Positions 42,231-52,617 are shown, counted from the stretch's first letter. The stretch: DNA of 64,000 bases from Loktanella sp. Alg231-35 (GCF_900143545.1 NZ_FREV01000003.1:310001-374000); one strand, 5' to 3'. Notes: a model not told the origin generated them from the letters alone. Numbers and translations: made by a program.

Positions 42231-43001
42231 TCACCCGTACCACGCTCCCATCTTCGCCTCGCTATCCCCTTCCAGCATTCCTGCAAATTTCGCTGGGTCC
42301 TGTGTGCCGTCATCCCGCCCCCGATAGTGGTAGGGATAGACATAGGTGGGTGCGAATTCATTGACCGCCGATGCTGCCGCCTCGGCGTCCATGGTGAACG
42401 GCAGGTTCATGCAAACAAAGGCAATGTCGATATTCTGCAAGCTGCGCATTTCGGGGATGTCTTCGGTGTCGCCAGAGATATAGATGCGCAGCCCATCCAC
42501 CGTCACGACATAGCCGTTGTCGCGCCCTTGCGGATGGAAGTTCAAGCGCTCCTGCGTTGTGTTGTAGGCCGGGATCGCGTCCACGCTGACACCGATTGCA
42601 CTGGTGCTGTCGCCATTGCCGACAGATGTCGTTTTAGCCTGCATCTGGGCAGGCAGCATGCTGTAGACGGCGGGGTTGCTGATCATCACGGTGTCGGCCC
42701 CGGCAATCGCGCCCAATGTTGCGGGATTGTAGTGGTCGCCGTGTTCGTGGGTGATCAGAATCAGGTCAGGCGTAGGCATATCCGCATAAAGTGACGCTTC
42801 GCCCACGGGATCGACGTAAATCGTACCTGCCGGTGTCTCCATCACAAAAGAGGCGTGGCTTTTGGGTGTCACGATCACCTCGCCCGTGGCCGAGGCAAAG
42901 CTGTCGTGCGCGCCGTGGCTTGCGGCGTTGACCCGGTAGGGCAAAAGGGTGATCCCGCCAGCGGCGGCGGCTGAGCTAAGGAATCTGCGGCGGGTGTGCA
43001 T
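42231..43001 (-). CDS. Tat-exported metallo-beta-lactamase-fold hydrolase
   Basis: This 256-residue protein has a twin-arginine signal (HTRRRFLSSAAAAGGITLL, cleavage near 26), so it is exported folded. THEHGDHYNPATLG (about 87-100) is the HxHxDH metal motif, and YISGDTEDIPEM (about 174-185) supplies a further ligand. It resembles UlaG-like and other hydrolases of unknown substrate. The 131-bp gap downstream, before DUF2971, holds only a small hairpin (ACTGC/GCAGT). It is divergent from the aminotransferase gene. Confidence 0.88.
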   Translation of the reverse strand: MHTRRRFLSSAAAAGGITLLPYRVNAASHGAHDSFASATGEVIVTPKSHASFVMETPAGTIYVDPVGEASLYADMPTPDLILITHEHGDHYNPATLGAIAGADTVMISNPAVYSMLPAQMQAKTTSVGNGDSTSAIGVSVDAIPAYNTTQERLNFHPQGRDNGYVVTVDGLRIYISGDTEDIPEMRSLQNIDIAFVCMNLPFTMDAEAAASAVNEFAPTYVYPYHYRGRDDGTQDPAKFAGMLEGDSEAKMGAWYG

Positions 43002-43120
43002 GGCTGGTGTCCTTTCGTTATCCTGCTTTTAAACTAGCGCAGATTGCGCGCCCGTCCATTGCGCATTGACGCGCCCCTGCTGTCGCGGGCACACAGGTGC
43101 CAAGAAACGTGAGGCGGCAG

Positions 43121-44266
43121 ATGCGACACTCAACACGCGGCGATGTTGATCCGTTCATTGTGATGGACGTGATGGAAGCGGCCCGGCGGGCCGAGGCGGC
43201 CGGGCGCCACATTATCCATATGGAAGTGGGTCAACCCGGCACCGGTGCGCCGGAGGCCGCGAAGGCTGCTTTGATTGCCGAGATGACTGATCCGCTGGGC
43301 TATACCGTGGGCCTTGGCCTGCCAGAGCTGCGCGCTCGGATCGCCCGCCATTACGCCGATTGGTATGGTGTCGATCTGGATCCCGGCCGTGTGGTGATCA
43401 CTAGCGGGGCCTCTGGTGCCTTCTTGCTTGCGTTCTCAGCGCTTTTTGACAACGACGCCCGCGTTGGGTTGGGCACGCCATGCTACCCATCTTACCGGCA
43501 GATTTTGAAAGCTGTCGGCCTGACCCCGGTGGATATCCCCACAACCTTTGCCCAGCGGTTTCAGCCGCGCCCCGAAGATGTGGCAGCGCATGATTTGGAC
43601 GGTTTGATTATCGCCTCGCCTGCGAACCCGACCGGCACCATGCTGGATCGGCCTGAACTGGCCGCTTTGGCGGATGCATGTGCGGCGCGGGATGCAGCAC
43701 TGATCTCGGACGAGATTGACCATGGAATTGATTATGACACTGCGCCTGCGACCGCTTTGCAGGTCACGGATGACGTCTATGTGGTGAATTCGTTTTCCAA
43801 GTATTTTTCCATGACCGGCTGGCGTGTCGGTTGGATGATCGTGCCGCAAGACCATGTGCGCCGCGTTGAGCGATTGGCCCAGAACATGTTCATCTGCGCC
43901 CCCCACGCCGCCCAGCGTCTGGCCTTACATGCAATGGATTGCACTGAAGAGTTGGAGGCCAACAAGGCCGTCTATGCGGCGAACCGGGCTTTGATGATTG
44001 AAGGCTTGCAGGCGGCAGGCCTCACCCGGTTTGCCCCGCCCGATGGGGCATTTTACGTCTATGTTGATGTGTCGGACTATACCGATGATGCCTTGGGGTT
44101 TGCCGATGAAATCCTTGAAAAGGCAGGTGTCGCTGTGACCCCCGGCCTCGATTTTGATACCAGGCGCGGGCATCACTGGCTGCGTTTTTCCTATGCCCGT
44201 TCAACGCAAGATATCCGCGAAGGGTTGGCCCGTCTGGCCCGGTTCATGCAGGCGCGCGCATCATGA
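43121..44266 (+). CDS. Class I/II PLP-dependent aminotransferase
   Basis: This enzyme has 381 residues. The PLP lysine is in NSFSKYFSMTGWRVGW (about 222-237), SDEIDHGIDYD holds the PLP aspartate, and ASPANPTGTM the asparagine. MEVGQPGTGAPEAAKAAL near the start is typical of the aspartate aminotransferase fold I class. Substrate is not clear. ATG 43121 has GAGG 6 nt upstream and is preferred to GTG 43097. Its stop overlaps the amiC start (ATGA). Confidence 0.9.
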   Translation: MRHSTRGDVDPFIVMDVMEAARRAEAAGRHIIHMEVGQPGTGAPEAAKAALIAEMTDPLGYTVGLGLPELRARIARHYADWYGVDLDPGRVVITSGASGAFLLAFSALFDNDARVGLGTPCYPSYRQILKAVGLTPVDIPTTFAQRFQPRPEDVAAHDLDGLIIASPANPTGTMLDRPELAALADACAARDAALISDEIDHGIDYDTAPATALQVTDDVYVVNSFSKYFSMTGWRVGWMIVPQDHVRRVERLAQNMFICAPHAAQRLALHAMDCTEELEANKAVYAANRALMIEGLQAAGLTRFAPPDGAFYVYVDVSDYTDDALGFADEILEKAGVAVTPGLDFDTRRGHHWLRFSYARSTQDIREGLARLARFMQARAS

Positions 44267-45417
44267 TCCGTTGGGTTCTGGCAGTGCTGTGTCTGGCCAC
44301 AATGGGCCACGCCCAAGCCACGTTTGATCCTGAACGCAGCGCTGTGCGTGATGGTTGGTGGAAGTTAGAGGTCGCACTGGGGCTGAGCGAGATTGTTCCT
44401 TACCGCGTCTTCACACTGGATGCCCCGCGTCGTCTGGTTCTGGATTTTGAGGCGGTGGATTTCGGCGGTCTTGATCCGGATGCGATGCTGTCAGGGGATC
44501 GCGCCACTGCTGTGCGCTTTGGCCCCTTACGTCCCGGCTGGTCGCGCATGGTCATTGATCTGGCCGAGCCGCTGATCATTGCCGAAGCAGGCATGGTGAC
44601 GCACCCCCAAGGGGCTGCTTTGTCGCTGGTGCTAGAGCAGGCATCGGAGCTGGAGTTTGCCGCCGCCAGCGGTGCGCCGCCCGATCCGGGCTGGGAGGTT
44701 GTCACCGGTTTTGACAGTCAGGAAGCCGCGCAGATTGCCCGCAGTGAAGATTTTGTTGTGGTCATCGATCCCGGCCATGGCGGTATTGATCCCGGCGCCA
44801 GCCAAGGCGGCATCAAAGAGGCCGATCTGATGTTGCTGCTGGCGGCAGAACTGGCGGTCAGTCTGGCCGAGGTGCCGAAGGTCAAACCGGTGCTGACCCG
44901 GAACGGAGATATCTTTGTGCCACTGTCCGCACGGCTGACCATAGCGCGGCAGGTTGGCGCGGATTTGATGATTTCGCTGCATGCGGATGCGCTGGAAGTG
45001 GACGAGGCGCGTGGCGCGTCGGTCTACACCTTGTCGTCGGATGGGGGCACCGCAGCATCCCAGCGGATTGTGGAACGTCATGAACGCGGTGATTTGTTGG
45101 CGGGTGTCGATCTGAGCGCCTCAGAGGACCGGGTCGCGACGGCGCTGATGGATCTGGCGCGCGCTGAAACCGGCCCCGCCGCCCGGCGTTTTGCCGATGC
45201 GCTTGCCACGGCGATGGCCACCGAAGGCGTGCGCATGAATACGCGCCCACGCCGGGAAGGGCAGTTTGCGGTTCTGACGGCGGCGGATTTTCCCAGTGTC
45301 CTGATCGAAGTTGGATTCCTATCTAACGCCGACGACCGCGCTGTGCTGGCAACCCGTGAAGGCCGCGACAAGATCATTGCCGCCATCACAGGGACCGTGG
45401 CGTTGCTGGCCCGTTAG
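44263..45417 (+). CDS. amiC: N-acetylmuramoyl-L-alanine amidase (AmiC type)
   Basis: This 384-residue protein has a signal peptide (1-18), an N-terminal AMIN-like domain (FTLDAPRRLVLDFEAVDFGG, about 46-65) and a C-terminal Amidase_3 domain. Zinc ligands are His in VVIDPGHGGIDPGA (about 166-179), Glu in GIKEADLML and His in LMISLHADA; EVGFLSNADDRAVL holds the catalytic glutamate. It cleaves cross-linked peptides from glycan strands during division. It is followed by mrcA and prfB, an order common in this order of bacteria. Its end overlaps the convergent methyltransferase gene by 4 bp. Confidence 0.93.
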   Translation: MIRWVLAVLCLATMGHAQATFDPERSAVRDGWWKLEVALGLSEIVPYRVFTLDAPRRLVLDFEAVDFGGLDPDAMLSGDRATAVRFGPLRPGWSRMVIDLAEPLIIAEAGMVTHPQGAALSLVLEQASELEFAAASGAPPDPGWEVVTGFDSQEAAQIARSEDFVVVIDPGHGGIDPGASQGGIKEADLMLLLAAELAVSLAEVPKVKPVLTRNGDIFVPLSARLTIARQVGADLMISLHADALEVDEARGASVYTLSSDGGTAASQRIVERHERGDLLAGVDLSASEDRVATALMDLARAETGPAARRFADALATAMATEGVRMNTRPRREGQFAVLTAADFPSVLIEVGFLSNADDRAVLATREGRDKIIAAITGTVALLAR

Positions 45418-46022
45418 GGATGAAACTGCGCCAGCCAGACGGTGTGCTGTCCGCAATTGGGGTCTTCGGGCGTGTAGCGCAGGACCTTAAAACCTGCCTC
45501 TTTCAGCAATTGCCGGTATTCGTCAGGATCGAGTGACGCGTGATAGATCGGTGCGTCGGCCACGCTGCCGATCGCTTCGCCTGCGATATGACCCGAAGTG
45601 AACATCAGCGCGGCACGAGGGGCGGCGTGGGCGGCGAACGTCGCAAACATCGGGCGCTGATCTGCCGCCGAAAGATGAAAGAAGCTGTTCCATGCGAGTA
45701 TCGCGTCAAACGTCTGATCCAGCGCCAGCCCGCGCATATCAGCCTGCACCACCTTTGCCGCAGGCAGGTTTTGCGCATAAAGCGCTGTCATCGTTTCAGT
45801 TGCATCCACGCCCGTGATCCGCAGGCCACGCTCTGACAGATAGGTGGCGATGGGCTGACCCGATCCGCATCCCAGATCAAGCACATGGCTACGTCCGGCA
45901 TTGCGGGGGGCGGCGGCCAGAAACCTGTCCAGCCACTGTTTTTCCATCAGGTTGCGGTTGCGCTGCTTGGCCCAGGTCTGGCCAACGCGTTCATAGGTCT
46001 CGATCACATCATCTGCTTGCAT
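45414..46022 (-). CDS. Class I SAM-dependent methyltransferase
   Basis: This enzyme has 202 residues from MQADDVIETY. VLDLGCGSGQPIATYL (about 48-63) is the SAM-binding motif I; GVDATETMTALY, VVQADMRGL and ILAWNSFFHL follow as motifs post-I, II and III. Substrate unknown. It lies between amiC and mrcA but on the opposite strand, overlapping the end of amiC by 4 bp, so it interrupts an otherwise common gene order. A longer form starting at 46082 is possible but its extra residues look unconserved. Confidence 0.85.
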   Translation of the reverse strand: MQADDVIETYERVGQTWAKQRNRNLMEKQWLDRFLAAAPRNAGRSHVLDLGCGSGQPIATYLSERGLRITGVDATETMTALYAQNLPAAKVVQADMRGLALDQTFDAILAWNSFFHLSAADQRPMFATFAAHAAPRAALMFTSGHIAGEAIGSVADAPIYHASLDPDEYRQLLKEAGFKVLRYTPEDPNCGQHTVWLAQFHP

Positions 46023-46179
46023 GGCGCCTGCATGGCGTCTGGCCAGTTCCTGCACAAGACCTCTTCGAGATGTGAACAGCAAGGCGGCACGTTATAGCCG
46101 AACGGGACAATTGGTCTTTTGACCATCGGGCCACGTCCAAGTATATAGAGACAAAACAAACAGGACTGTATCACCGCCC

Positions 46180-48696
46180 ATGTTGCGCTTTATTTCTTCG
46201 TTTTTTGGCGGTCTTTTCACGCTTTTGACCCTTGGCCTTGTCATGGGCGCGCTTGTCGTGGGTGGCGTTCTTTACATGTATGGGCGCGATCTGCCCAGCT
46301 ACGAGACGTTGTCGCAGTACACCCCCAAGACCATCAGCCGGATCTATTCGGGCGAGGGGCGCATCATTGATGAATTCGCGGTCGAGCGGCGTTTGTTCAC
46401 TCCGGCCGAGGAAATTCCCGATATCGTCAAACAGGCATTTATCTCCGCTGAGGATAAGAATTTCTACGAGCACTCCGGCTATGACGCCATGGGTATGGTT
46501 TCGGCCTTTGTGGATGCGGTTGAATCGCGTGGTGAGAATGTCCGTGGTGCATCCACCATCACCCAACAGGTGATGAAGAACTTCCTTCTGGATGGCTCGC
46601 GGTCGATTGAGCGCAAGATCAAAGAGATCATTCTGGCGGTCCGCATCGAAGGTGCGATGCCGAAAGAGCGTATTCTTGAACTGTATCTCAACGAGATTTT
46701 TCTGGGTCAGAACAGCTTTGGTGTGACTGCCGCCGCGCTGACTTATTTCAACAAACCGCTGACAGAACTCACTCCGGGCGAAGCGGCTTATCTGGCGTCC
46801 CTGCCAAAATCGCCCAGTAACCGCCACCCGGTCCGCGATCGTGATGCGGCGATTTTCTGGCGCAACAACACGCTGCGCGAGATGTTCGAGAACGGCTATA
46901 TTGATCAGGCGACCTATGACGCAGAACGCGAAGCGCCTTTGCTGTCCGTTCAAGGCGGTGACTATGATGATTTCCGCGACAGCCTGCCAGAGCGTGATTA
47001 CTTTACCGATGAAATCCGACGCCAGCTAAGCCAGAACTTTGGTGAAGAGGAATTCTTCTCGGGTGGTTTGTCGATCCGGGCGACGATTGATCCTGAGTTA
47101 CAGGTGACAGCTGCGCATTCCTTGCAGCGCGCACTTGAGGATTATGACCGCGAAAGCGGCGAATGGCGTGGAACCGGGGAAACGATTGCGGAAGACGCGC
47201 TTGGTGATGAAACACTTTGGCGCGCAGCCTTGGCAAACGTGAACGTGCCGCGCGATGTGGATTATGGCGGACAGTGGTACCCGGCGGTCATTCTGGATGT
47301 GGCCGAGAATACGCTGACCATTGGCATTGAAGGAATCGAAGCGACTGAGGCTGAACCTTCCACCGTGCCGCGCGCAGATATCCGTTGGCTGATCGGTGAC
47401 TTCTTCGACAATTTCACCGCCGGCGATGTGGTGCATGTGCGTCGCGCCGTTGATGGTGACGGCAATTTCCAGAACTGGTCCTTGCGGCAGGTGCCGGAAG
47501 TGCAGGGTGGGTTCATGGCGATGGACGTCAACACCGGCCGTGTGATCGCAATGCAGGGTGGCTTTAGCTATCAGCATTCGGTGTTCAATCGGGCAACACA
47601 GGCGCAGCGTCAGCCGGGATCTTCGTTCAAGCCCTTTGTCTATGCTGCCGCCCTCGACAGTGGCTATTCCCCGGCCACGATCATTGTGGATGCGCCGATT
47701 ACGATCAACACGCCGCAAGGCACCTGGCGCCCGCGCAATTCATCGAACCAGTTCTACGGCCCAACCCCGATGCGCACCGGGATTGAGCGGTCTCGGAACC
47801 TGATGACCATTCGTCTGGCACAAGAGATCGGGATTGATACGGTTGGGCGCTATGCCGAACGCTTTGGCGTTTATGAAGACATGAACCGGGTGCTTGCGGC
47901 CTCGCTTGGCTCTGACGAAACCACGCTGTTCAAGATGGTTGCGGCCTATGCGATGTTCGCCAACGGCGGTGAGCGGGTCGAGCCGACATTGGTAGACCGC
48001 GTGCAGGATCGTTACGGCAACACTGTCTATCGCCATGACCAACGCACCTGCGTGGACTGCAACAATGCAGTGCTTGCCGAAGGCGAAGGGCCGCGGATCG
48101 TGACCAACCGCGACCGGGTGATGAATGAAATCACGGCCTATCAGCTGACCTCGATGATGCGCGGCGTTGTGCAGCGCGGCACGGCCAGTGGTACGGTCAA
48201 CCTGCCGGTGCCAATTGCAGGTAAGACCGGCACAACAAACGAGGCCAAGGACGTGTGGTTCATTGGCTTTTCATCCAACATCGTCGCGGGTTGTTACATC
48301 GGGTATGACACGCCGCGTACCTTGGGGCGTGGCGCTTCTGGTGGTGGGATCTGCGGCCCGGTCTTTAACCGCTTTATGGGTGAGGCAATCGAAAAGCTGG
48401 GTTCTGGCCCGTTTGACGTGCCTGCTGATTGCCAGTTCATCAATATTGACCGCTTTAGCGGCGCACGCCTGCCGGTGGGTGCTGCTGGTGAAAACGTGAT
48501 CGGCGAATGCTTCCGCCCCGGCGAAGAGCCGCTGTTTGGCATTATGTTTGATGGTGGTTTTGCAATGGCGGCTGATCTGCCGCTGTTTGATGAGGTGCCG
48601 CGCACGCAGCGCCAGGTCACGACATCCACAGGCGAAACCGCAACTGTTGGTGACAAGGCGACCTTTGGTACGCTGTCGACGGGCGGTCTTTACTGA
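46180..48696 (+). CDS. mrcA: Penicillin-binding protein 1A
   Basis: This bifunctional peptidoglycan synthase has 838 residues. The membrane helix is residues 9-33. The glycosyltransferase (GT51) domain has AEDKNFYEHSGYD (catalytic Glu, about 91-103) and GASTITQQVMKN. The transpeptidase has SSFKPF (active serine), SRN and AGKTGTTN. An OB-like insert lies near 300-420. It makes and cross-links glycan in the periplasm. It is upstream of prfB, 79 bp apart, with amiC not far upstream. Confidence 0.96.
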   Translation: MLRFISSFFGGLFTLLTLGLVMGALVVGGVLYMYGRDLPSYETLSQYTPKTISRIYSGEGRIIDEFAVERRLFTPAEEIPDIVKQAFISAEDKNFYEHSGYDAMGMVSAFVDAVESRGENVRGASTITQQVMKNFLLDGSRSIERKIKEIILAVRIEGAMPKERILELYLNEIFLGQNSFGVTAAALTYFNKPLTELTPGEAAYLASLPKSPSNRHPVRDRDAAIFWRNNTLREMFENGYIDQATYDAEREAPLLSVQGGDYDDFRDSLPERDYFTDEIRRQLSQNFGEEEFFSGGLSIRATIDPELQVTAAHSLQRALEDYDRESGEWRGTGETIAEDALGDETLWRAALANVNVPRDVDYGGQWYPAVILDVAENTLTIGIEGIEATEAEPSTVPRADIRWLIGDFFDNFTAGDVVHVRRAVDGDGNFQNWSLRQVPEVQGGFMAMDVNTGRVIAMQGGFSYQHSVFNRATQAQRQPGSSFKPFVYAAALDSGYSPATIIVDAPITINTPQGTWRPRNSSNQFYGPTPMRTGIERSRNLMTIRLAQEIGIDTVGRYAERFGVYEDMNRVLAASLGSDETTLFKMVAAYAMFANGGERVEPTLVDRVQDRYGNTVYRHDQRTCVDCNNAVLAEGEGPRIVTNRDRVMNEITAYQLTSMMRGVVQRGTASGTVNLPVPIAGKTGTTNEAKDVWFIGFSSNIVAGCYIGYDTPRTLGRGASGGGICGPVFNRFMGEAIEKLGSGPFDVPADCQFINIDRFSGARLPVGAAGENVIGECFRPGEEPLFGIMFDGGFAMAADLPLFDEVPRTQRQVTTSTGETATVGDKATFGTLSTGGLY

Positions 48697-48775
48697 CCTT
48701 GCGCTTGTCGCCCGCGCGGCTGCGCGTTAAGACCAAATCGACAATCAAACTGACCCATCCCTGAATAGGTGCCCC

Positions 48776-49900
48776 ATGCGCGCGGAAATCCAAAATACTG
48801 TGGAGGCGATTGAAAAATCGCTGGCCCTGCTGGCGCAGCGGATGGATGTGGAAACGGCACCGCATCGGCTGGAAGAATTCAACGCCCGTGTTGAGGATCC
48901 GACCTTGTGGGATGATCCCGAAGCGGCACAGAAACTGATGCGTGATCGCCAGTTGCTGGTGGATGCAATGGCGAACCATGACGGCATCAAGCAAGAGCTG
49001 TCCGACAACATCGAACTGATCGAGTTGGGCGAGATGGAAGAGGACACCGAAGTGGTGGCCGAGGCCGAAGCCGCGATGCTGAAACTCGCTGACAAAGCTG
49101 CCAAGAAAGAGTTGGAAGCTCTGCTGGACGGTGAGGCTGACGCCAATGACACCTTCCTTGAGATCAACGCAGGCGCTGGCGGTACTGAGTCCTGCGATTG
49201 GGCCAACATGCTGGCGCGCATGTATGTGCGTTGGGCCGAAAAGAAGGGCTATAAGGTTGAATTGCAGGCCGAGCAGGCCGGTGATGAGGCAGGCATCAAA
49301 TCCGCCTCTTACAAGATCAGCGGCCATAACGCCTATGGCTGGCTGAAATCCGAAAGCGGCGTGCATCGTCTGGTGCGCATTTCGCCCTTTGACAGCGCCG
49401 CCAAGCGCCACACTTCGTTCACCTCCGTAAAGGTCTATCCGGTGGTGGATGACAACATCGAGATCGAGGTGAACCCTTCGGACATTCGCATTGATACTTA
49501 CCGGTCGTCGGGTGCGGGCGGGCAGCACGTGAACACCACCGACTCGGCCGTGCGGATCACCCACGCGCCAACGGGGATCGTCGTGACCAGTTCCGAAAAA
49601 TCCCAACACCAGAACCGCGATATTGCGATGAAAGCCTTGAAATCCCGGCTTTATCAAATCGAGTTGGACAAGCGATCAGCCCTCGTGAATGAAGCGCATG
49701 AGAACGCTGGCGACGCAGGCTGGGGCAATCAGATCCGGTCTTATGTGTTGCAGCCCTACCAGATGGTCAAAGACCTGCGCACGAATTTCGAGACATCCGA
49801 CACCAAAGGCGTTCTGGACGGTGATCTGGATGGTTTGATGGCGGCGACGCTGGCGATGGATGTATCCGGCAAGAGCCGGGCCGAGGCCAACGCAGAGTAG
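48776..49900 (+). CDS. prfB: Peptide chain release factor 2
   Basis: RF2 has 374 residues. SPF in [12 protein letters not shown] is the stop-codon recognition tripeptide for UGA and UAA. The catalytic GGQ is in [17 protein letters not shown]. The whole gene reads in one frame from the ATG at 48776; the programmed frameshift of E. coli prfB is absent. It releases finished peptides from the ribosome. Confidence 0.97.
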   Translation: MRAEIQNTVEAIEKSLALLAQRMDVETAPHRLEEFNARVEDPTLWDDPEAAQKLMRDRQLLVDAMANHDGIKQELSDNIELIELGEMEEDTEVVAEAEAAMLKLADKAAKKELEALLDGEADANDTFLEINAGAGGTESCDWANMLARMYVRWAEKKGYKVELQAEQAGDEAGIKSASYKISGHNAYGWLKSESGVHRLVRISPFDSAAKRHTSFTSVKVYPVVDDNIEIEVNPSDIRIDTYRSSGAGGQHVNTTDSAVRITHAPTGIVVTSSEKSQHQNRDIAMKALKSRLYQIELDKRSALVNEAHENAGDAGWGNQIRSYVLQPYQMVKDLRTNFETSDTKGVLDGDLDGLMAATLAMDVSGKSRAEANAE

Positions 49901-49936
49901 CCTTGCCAAGCTCGCCGTCCCGCGTTTGGATGGCGT

Positions 49937-51313
49937 ATGGCAGAGTTTATGACATGGACGGCGCACCAACTGACGGCAGCTTTGGCAACCCGGCAGGTGT
50001 CGGCTGCCGAGGTGATGCAGGCGACACTGGATCAAATTGCCGCTGAAAACCCATCGGTCAATGCAATCGTGTCGCTGCGCGACGGTGATGCTTTGCTGGC
50101 AGAAGCCCGTGCCGCAGATCAGCAAGGCCCACACGGCCCGCTGCATGGCATTCCGATAGCGGTAAAGGATCTGGCAAATGTCGCTGGCCTGCCAACCTCA
50201 CAAGGCTCGCCCTTGTTTGCGGGTTCTGTCGCTGCGCAAAGCGATATGATGGTGCAGCGCATGCAAGACGCCGGTGCCATTGTTATTGGCAAAACCAACA
50301 CGCCAGAATTCGGTCTGGGCAGTCATACGTTCAACCCAGTTGCTGGTGCCACGCAGAATGCGCTGATGCCGGGGACCAGTGCGGGCGGGTCGTCGGGCGG
50401 TGCTGCTGTGGCCCTTGCGCGGCATATGGTGTGTTTGGCCGATGGTTCTGACATGATGGGCAGCCTGCGCAATCCGGCGGGCTGGAACGGGGTCTATGGG
50501 ATGCGCCCGACATGGGGCCGTGTCCCGTCAGAGCCGCTCGGGGATATGTTCATGCATCAGCTGTCAACGGGCGGGCCTATGGCGCGCTGTCCGCGTGACG
50601 TGGCTTTGCTGCTGGATGTGCAATCGGGGCCGGACCCACGCCAGCCTTTGGGGTTGCCAAATGACGCGTTTGCAGGCCGCATTAGGGCTGATGTGAAAGG
50701 ACGCCGGATCGCGTGGCTGGCCGATTGGGGCGGGGCCTATCCGATGGAGGACGGCGTGCAACAGGCGGCAGAGGCAGCGGTAGGGCGCTTTGCCCAGATG
50801 GGTTGCACGGTTGAGGCGGTCAAACCGCCCTTCGCCGCCGATGCGATCTGGGAGGCGTGGATCACCCTGCGTTCTTTTGCTGTCGCTGCATCACTGGGGC
50901 CGATCTATGATCAGCCAGAATTGCGTGACCAACTCAAGCCCGAGGCGATTTGGGAGGTCGCGCAGGGGCGGGCGCTGACCGGTCAGCAGATCCAGCGCGC
51001 AAGCGCGTTGCGGTCCGATTGGTATCGCGCGGCGGGCGCACTGTTTGAAACCTATGATGCCTTTGTCCTGCCTACCGCCCAATGCTGGCCGTTCCCAATT
51101 GACTGGCACTGGCCAAAGCACATTGGCGGAGTTGCGATGGATACCTATCACCGCTGGATGGAAATTGTAGTACCGGTGAGCCTGATTGGGCTGCCCTGTC
51201 TGGCCGTCCCAATCGACGGCCCGCGCCCGATGGGATTGCAGATTGCCGGGCCGCGCGGGGCCGATCTCTCGGTGCTGCAATTGGGGCAGGCATGGGAGGA
51301 GGCGCGCGCATGA
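49937..51313 (+). CDS. Amidase signature family protein
   Basis: This 458-residue hydrolase has the Ser-cisSer-Lys triad of the family: lysine in IPIAVKDLANV (about 72-82), the glycine/serine motif GTSAGGSSGGAAVALA (about 150-165) and DGSDMMGSLRNPA. It cleaves an unknown amide. It resembles GatA but lacks GatB/GatC partners here. Its stop overlaps the start of the DUF2189 gene (ATGA). Confidence 0.92.
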   Translation: MAEFMTWTAHQLTAALATRQVSAAEVMQATLDQIAAENPSVNAIVSLRDGDALLAEARAADQQGPHGPLHGIPIAVKDLANVAGLPTSQGSPLFAGSVAAQSDMMVQRMQDAGAIVIGKTNTPEFGLGSHTFNPVAGATQNALMPGTSAGGSSGGAAVALARHMVCLADGSDMMGSLRNPAGWNGVYGMRPTWGRVPSEPLGDMFMHQLSTGGPMARCPRDVALLLDVQSGPDPRQPLGLPNDAFAGRIRADVKGRRIAWLADWGGAYPMEDGVQQAAEAAVGRFAQMGCTVEAVKPPFAADAIWEAWITLRSFAVAASLGPIYDQPELRDQLKPEAIWEVAQGRALTGQQIQRASALRSDWYRAAGALFETYDAFVLPTAQCWPFPIDWHWPKHIGGVAMDTYHRWMEIVVPVSLIGLPCLAVPIDGPRPMGLQIAGPRGADLSVLQLGQAWEEARA

Positions 51314-52068
51314 CAGGGAAAATACAGTCAACGGTCAAACAGGTGACGTTTGCCGATATTGGCGCTGTCCTGCGTGCAGGCATGCAGGATTTCCGGCGCG
51401 CACCGCAGTTCGGGCTGTTTTTCAGTGCCGTCTATGTGGTGGGCGGCTTTGCGATGCTTTGGCTGGGGGCGGGGCATGTCACATGGACATTGGCCACATC
51501 GCTGGGGTTTCCCTTGGTCGCACCTTTTGCTGCTGCCGGATTATACGAGGTCAGTCGCCGGTTGGAACAGGGCGACCCGCTGGAATGGCGCGGTGTCTTG
51601 GGGATTGTCTGGCAGGAACGCACGCGGCAATTGCCATGGCTGGGCGCGCTGATCGTGGTCTATTTCCTGTTCTGGACGTTTTTGGCGCATATGATCTTTG
51701 CGCTGTTCATGGGGCTGTCCACGATGACCAATATCTCGCAAAGCTATGCCGTTTTTCTAACGCCCAACGGGCTGACAATGATCGCGGTAGAGCTTGGGAT
51801 TGGGGCGGTTCTGGCCTTCTTGTTGTTCTCGCTTACGGTGATGAGCCTGCCAATGGTGCTGGACCGCGAGGTTGATTTTGTCACGGCGATGCTTACCAGC
51901 CTTGCAGCGGTACGGGCCAATCTGCCGGTGATGCTGGTCTGGGCGGCGTTGATTGCGGTGCTCTCGGTTCTGGCGCTGATCCCCTGGTTTCTGGGACTGA
52001 TCGTCGTGTTACCGATCCTGGGACATGCCACATGGCATCTTTATCGGCGCGCGTTGCACGCCCAATGA
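51310..52068 (+). CDS. DUF2189 integral membrane protein
   Basis: This membrane protein has 252 residues and about six hydrophobic helices. FADIGAVLRAGMQDFRRAPQFGLFF near the N-terminus is the DUF2189 signature. There is no catalytic motif. It is translationally coupled to the amidase gene by a 4-bp overlap. Function is unknown. A bidirectional terminator follows directly. Confidence 0.87.
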   Translation: MTGKIQSTVKQVTFADIGAVLRAGMQDFRRAPQFGLFFSAVYVVGGFAMLWLGAGHVTWTLATSLGFPLVAPFAAAGLYEVSRRLEQGDPLEWRGVLGIVWQERTRQLPWLGALIVVYFLFWTFLAHMIFALFMGLSTMTNISQSYAVFLTPNGLTMIAVELGIGAVLAFLLFSLTVMSLPMVLDREVDFVTAMLTSLAAVRANLPVMLVWAALIAVLSVLALIPWFLGLIVVLPILGHATWHLYRRALHAQ

Positions 52069-52097
52069 AAAAGGCGCCCGTCGATGGGGCGCCTTTT
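52069..52097. terminator. Rho-independent bidirectional terminator
   Basis: AAAAGGCGCCC (52069-52079) pairs with GGGCGCCTTTT (52087-52097), loop GTCGATG. It separates the DUF2189 gene from the convergent bactofilin gene and serves both. Confidence 0.92.
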
Positions 52098-52119
52098 CAA
52101 TCTGATGATGATGCGTCGC

Positions 52120-52617
52120 TTAGGGTTTTGCAGCAGGCTTTGTCTCTGCGGCAGGGGTCGTTGGCATCTTCTTTGCACCTGTCGCAAGCGGGTCATCCTG
52201 ACGCTGCACGGACCCTTCAAAATGCGCACCGGATTCGATGGCGATGGTCTTGTGGATGATGTCACCCTCAACCCGCGCGGTTGATGTCAGGCGCACCTTC
52301 AATCCACGCACACGGCCCACAACACGGCCATTGACCACAACATCATCGGCAACCACTTCGCCTTTGACGGTGGCCCCTTCGCCGACGGTCAGCAGGTGGG
52401 CGCGAACGTCGCCTTCGACCTGACCTTCGACTTTGATGTCGCCGCTTGTCTTAAGGTTGCCGGTGATCAGCAGATCAGAGGACAACACAGAGGCCGCAGG
52501 CTTGGCTTTGGGAGTAACCGGTGCGCTGTCGGTGGGCTTGGCCGCCTGAGGGGCGGTGCTTGTGTCGGTTTCGGACGCCTTTGGCCCGGGCTCATTGATT
52601 TTGGATTTAGAAAACAT
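52120..52617 (-). CDS. Bactofilin-family cytoskeletal protein
   Basis: This 165-residue protein has a bactofilin beta-helix at about 44-135 (ITGNLKTSGDIKVEGQVEGDV, VVADDVVVNGRVVGRV). Its tails are disordered and rich in Pro, Ala and Lys. Bactofilins polymerise without nucleotide and scaffold cell-wall enzymes. It overlaps the M23 peptidase gene upstream by 11 bp, a pairing seen in other bacteria (for example Helicobacter ccmA and csd1), so it likely positions that enzyme. Confidence 0.92.
   Translation of the reverse strand: MFSKSKINEPGPKASETDTSTAPQAAKPTDSAPVTPKAKPAASVLSSDLLITGNLKTSGDIKVEGQVEGDVRAHLLTVGEGATVKGEVVADDVVVNGRVVGRVRGLKVRLTSTARVEGDIIHKTIAIESGAHFEGSVQRQDDPLATGAKKMPTTPAAETKPAAKP

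Noticed and set aside
48776-49900. A programmed frameshift in prfB.
   Set aside because: The gene reads in one frame from ATG to stop; no internal stop or slippery site is needed.
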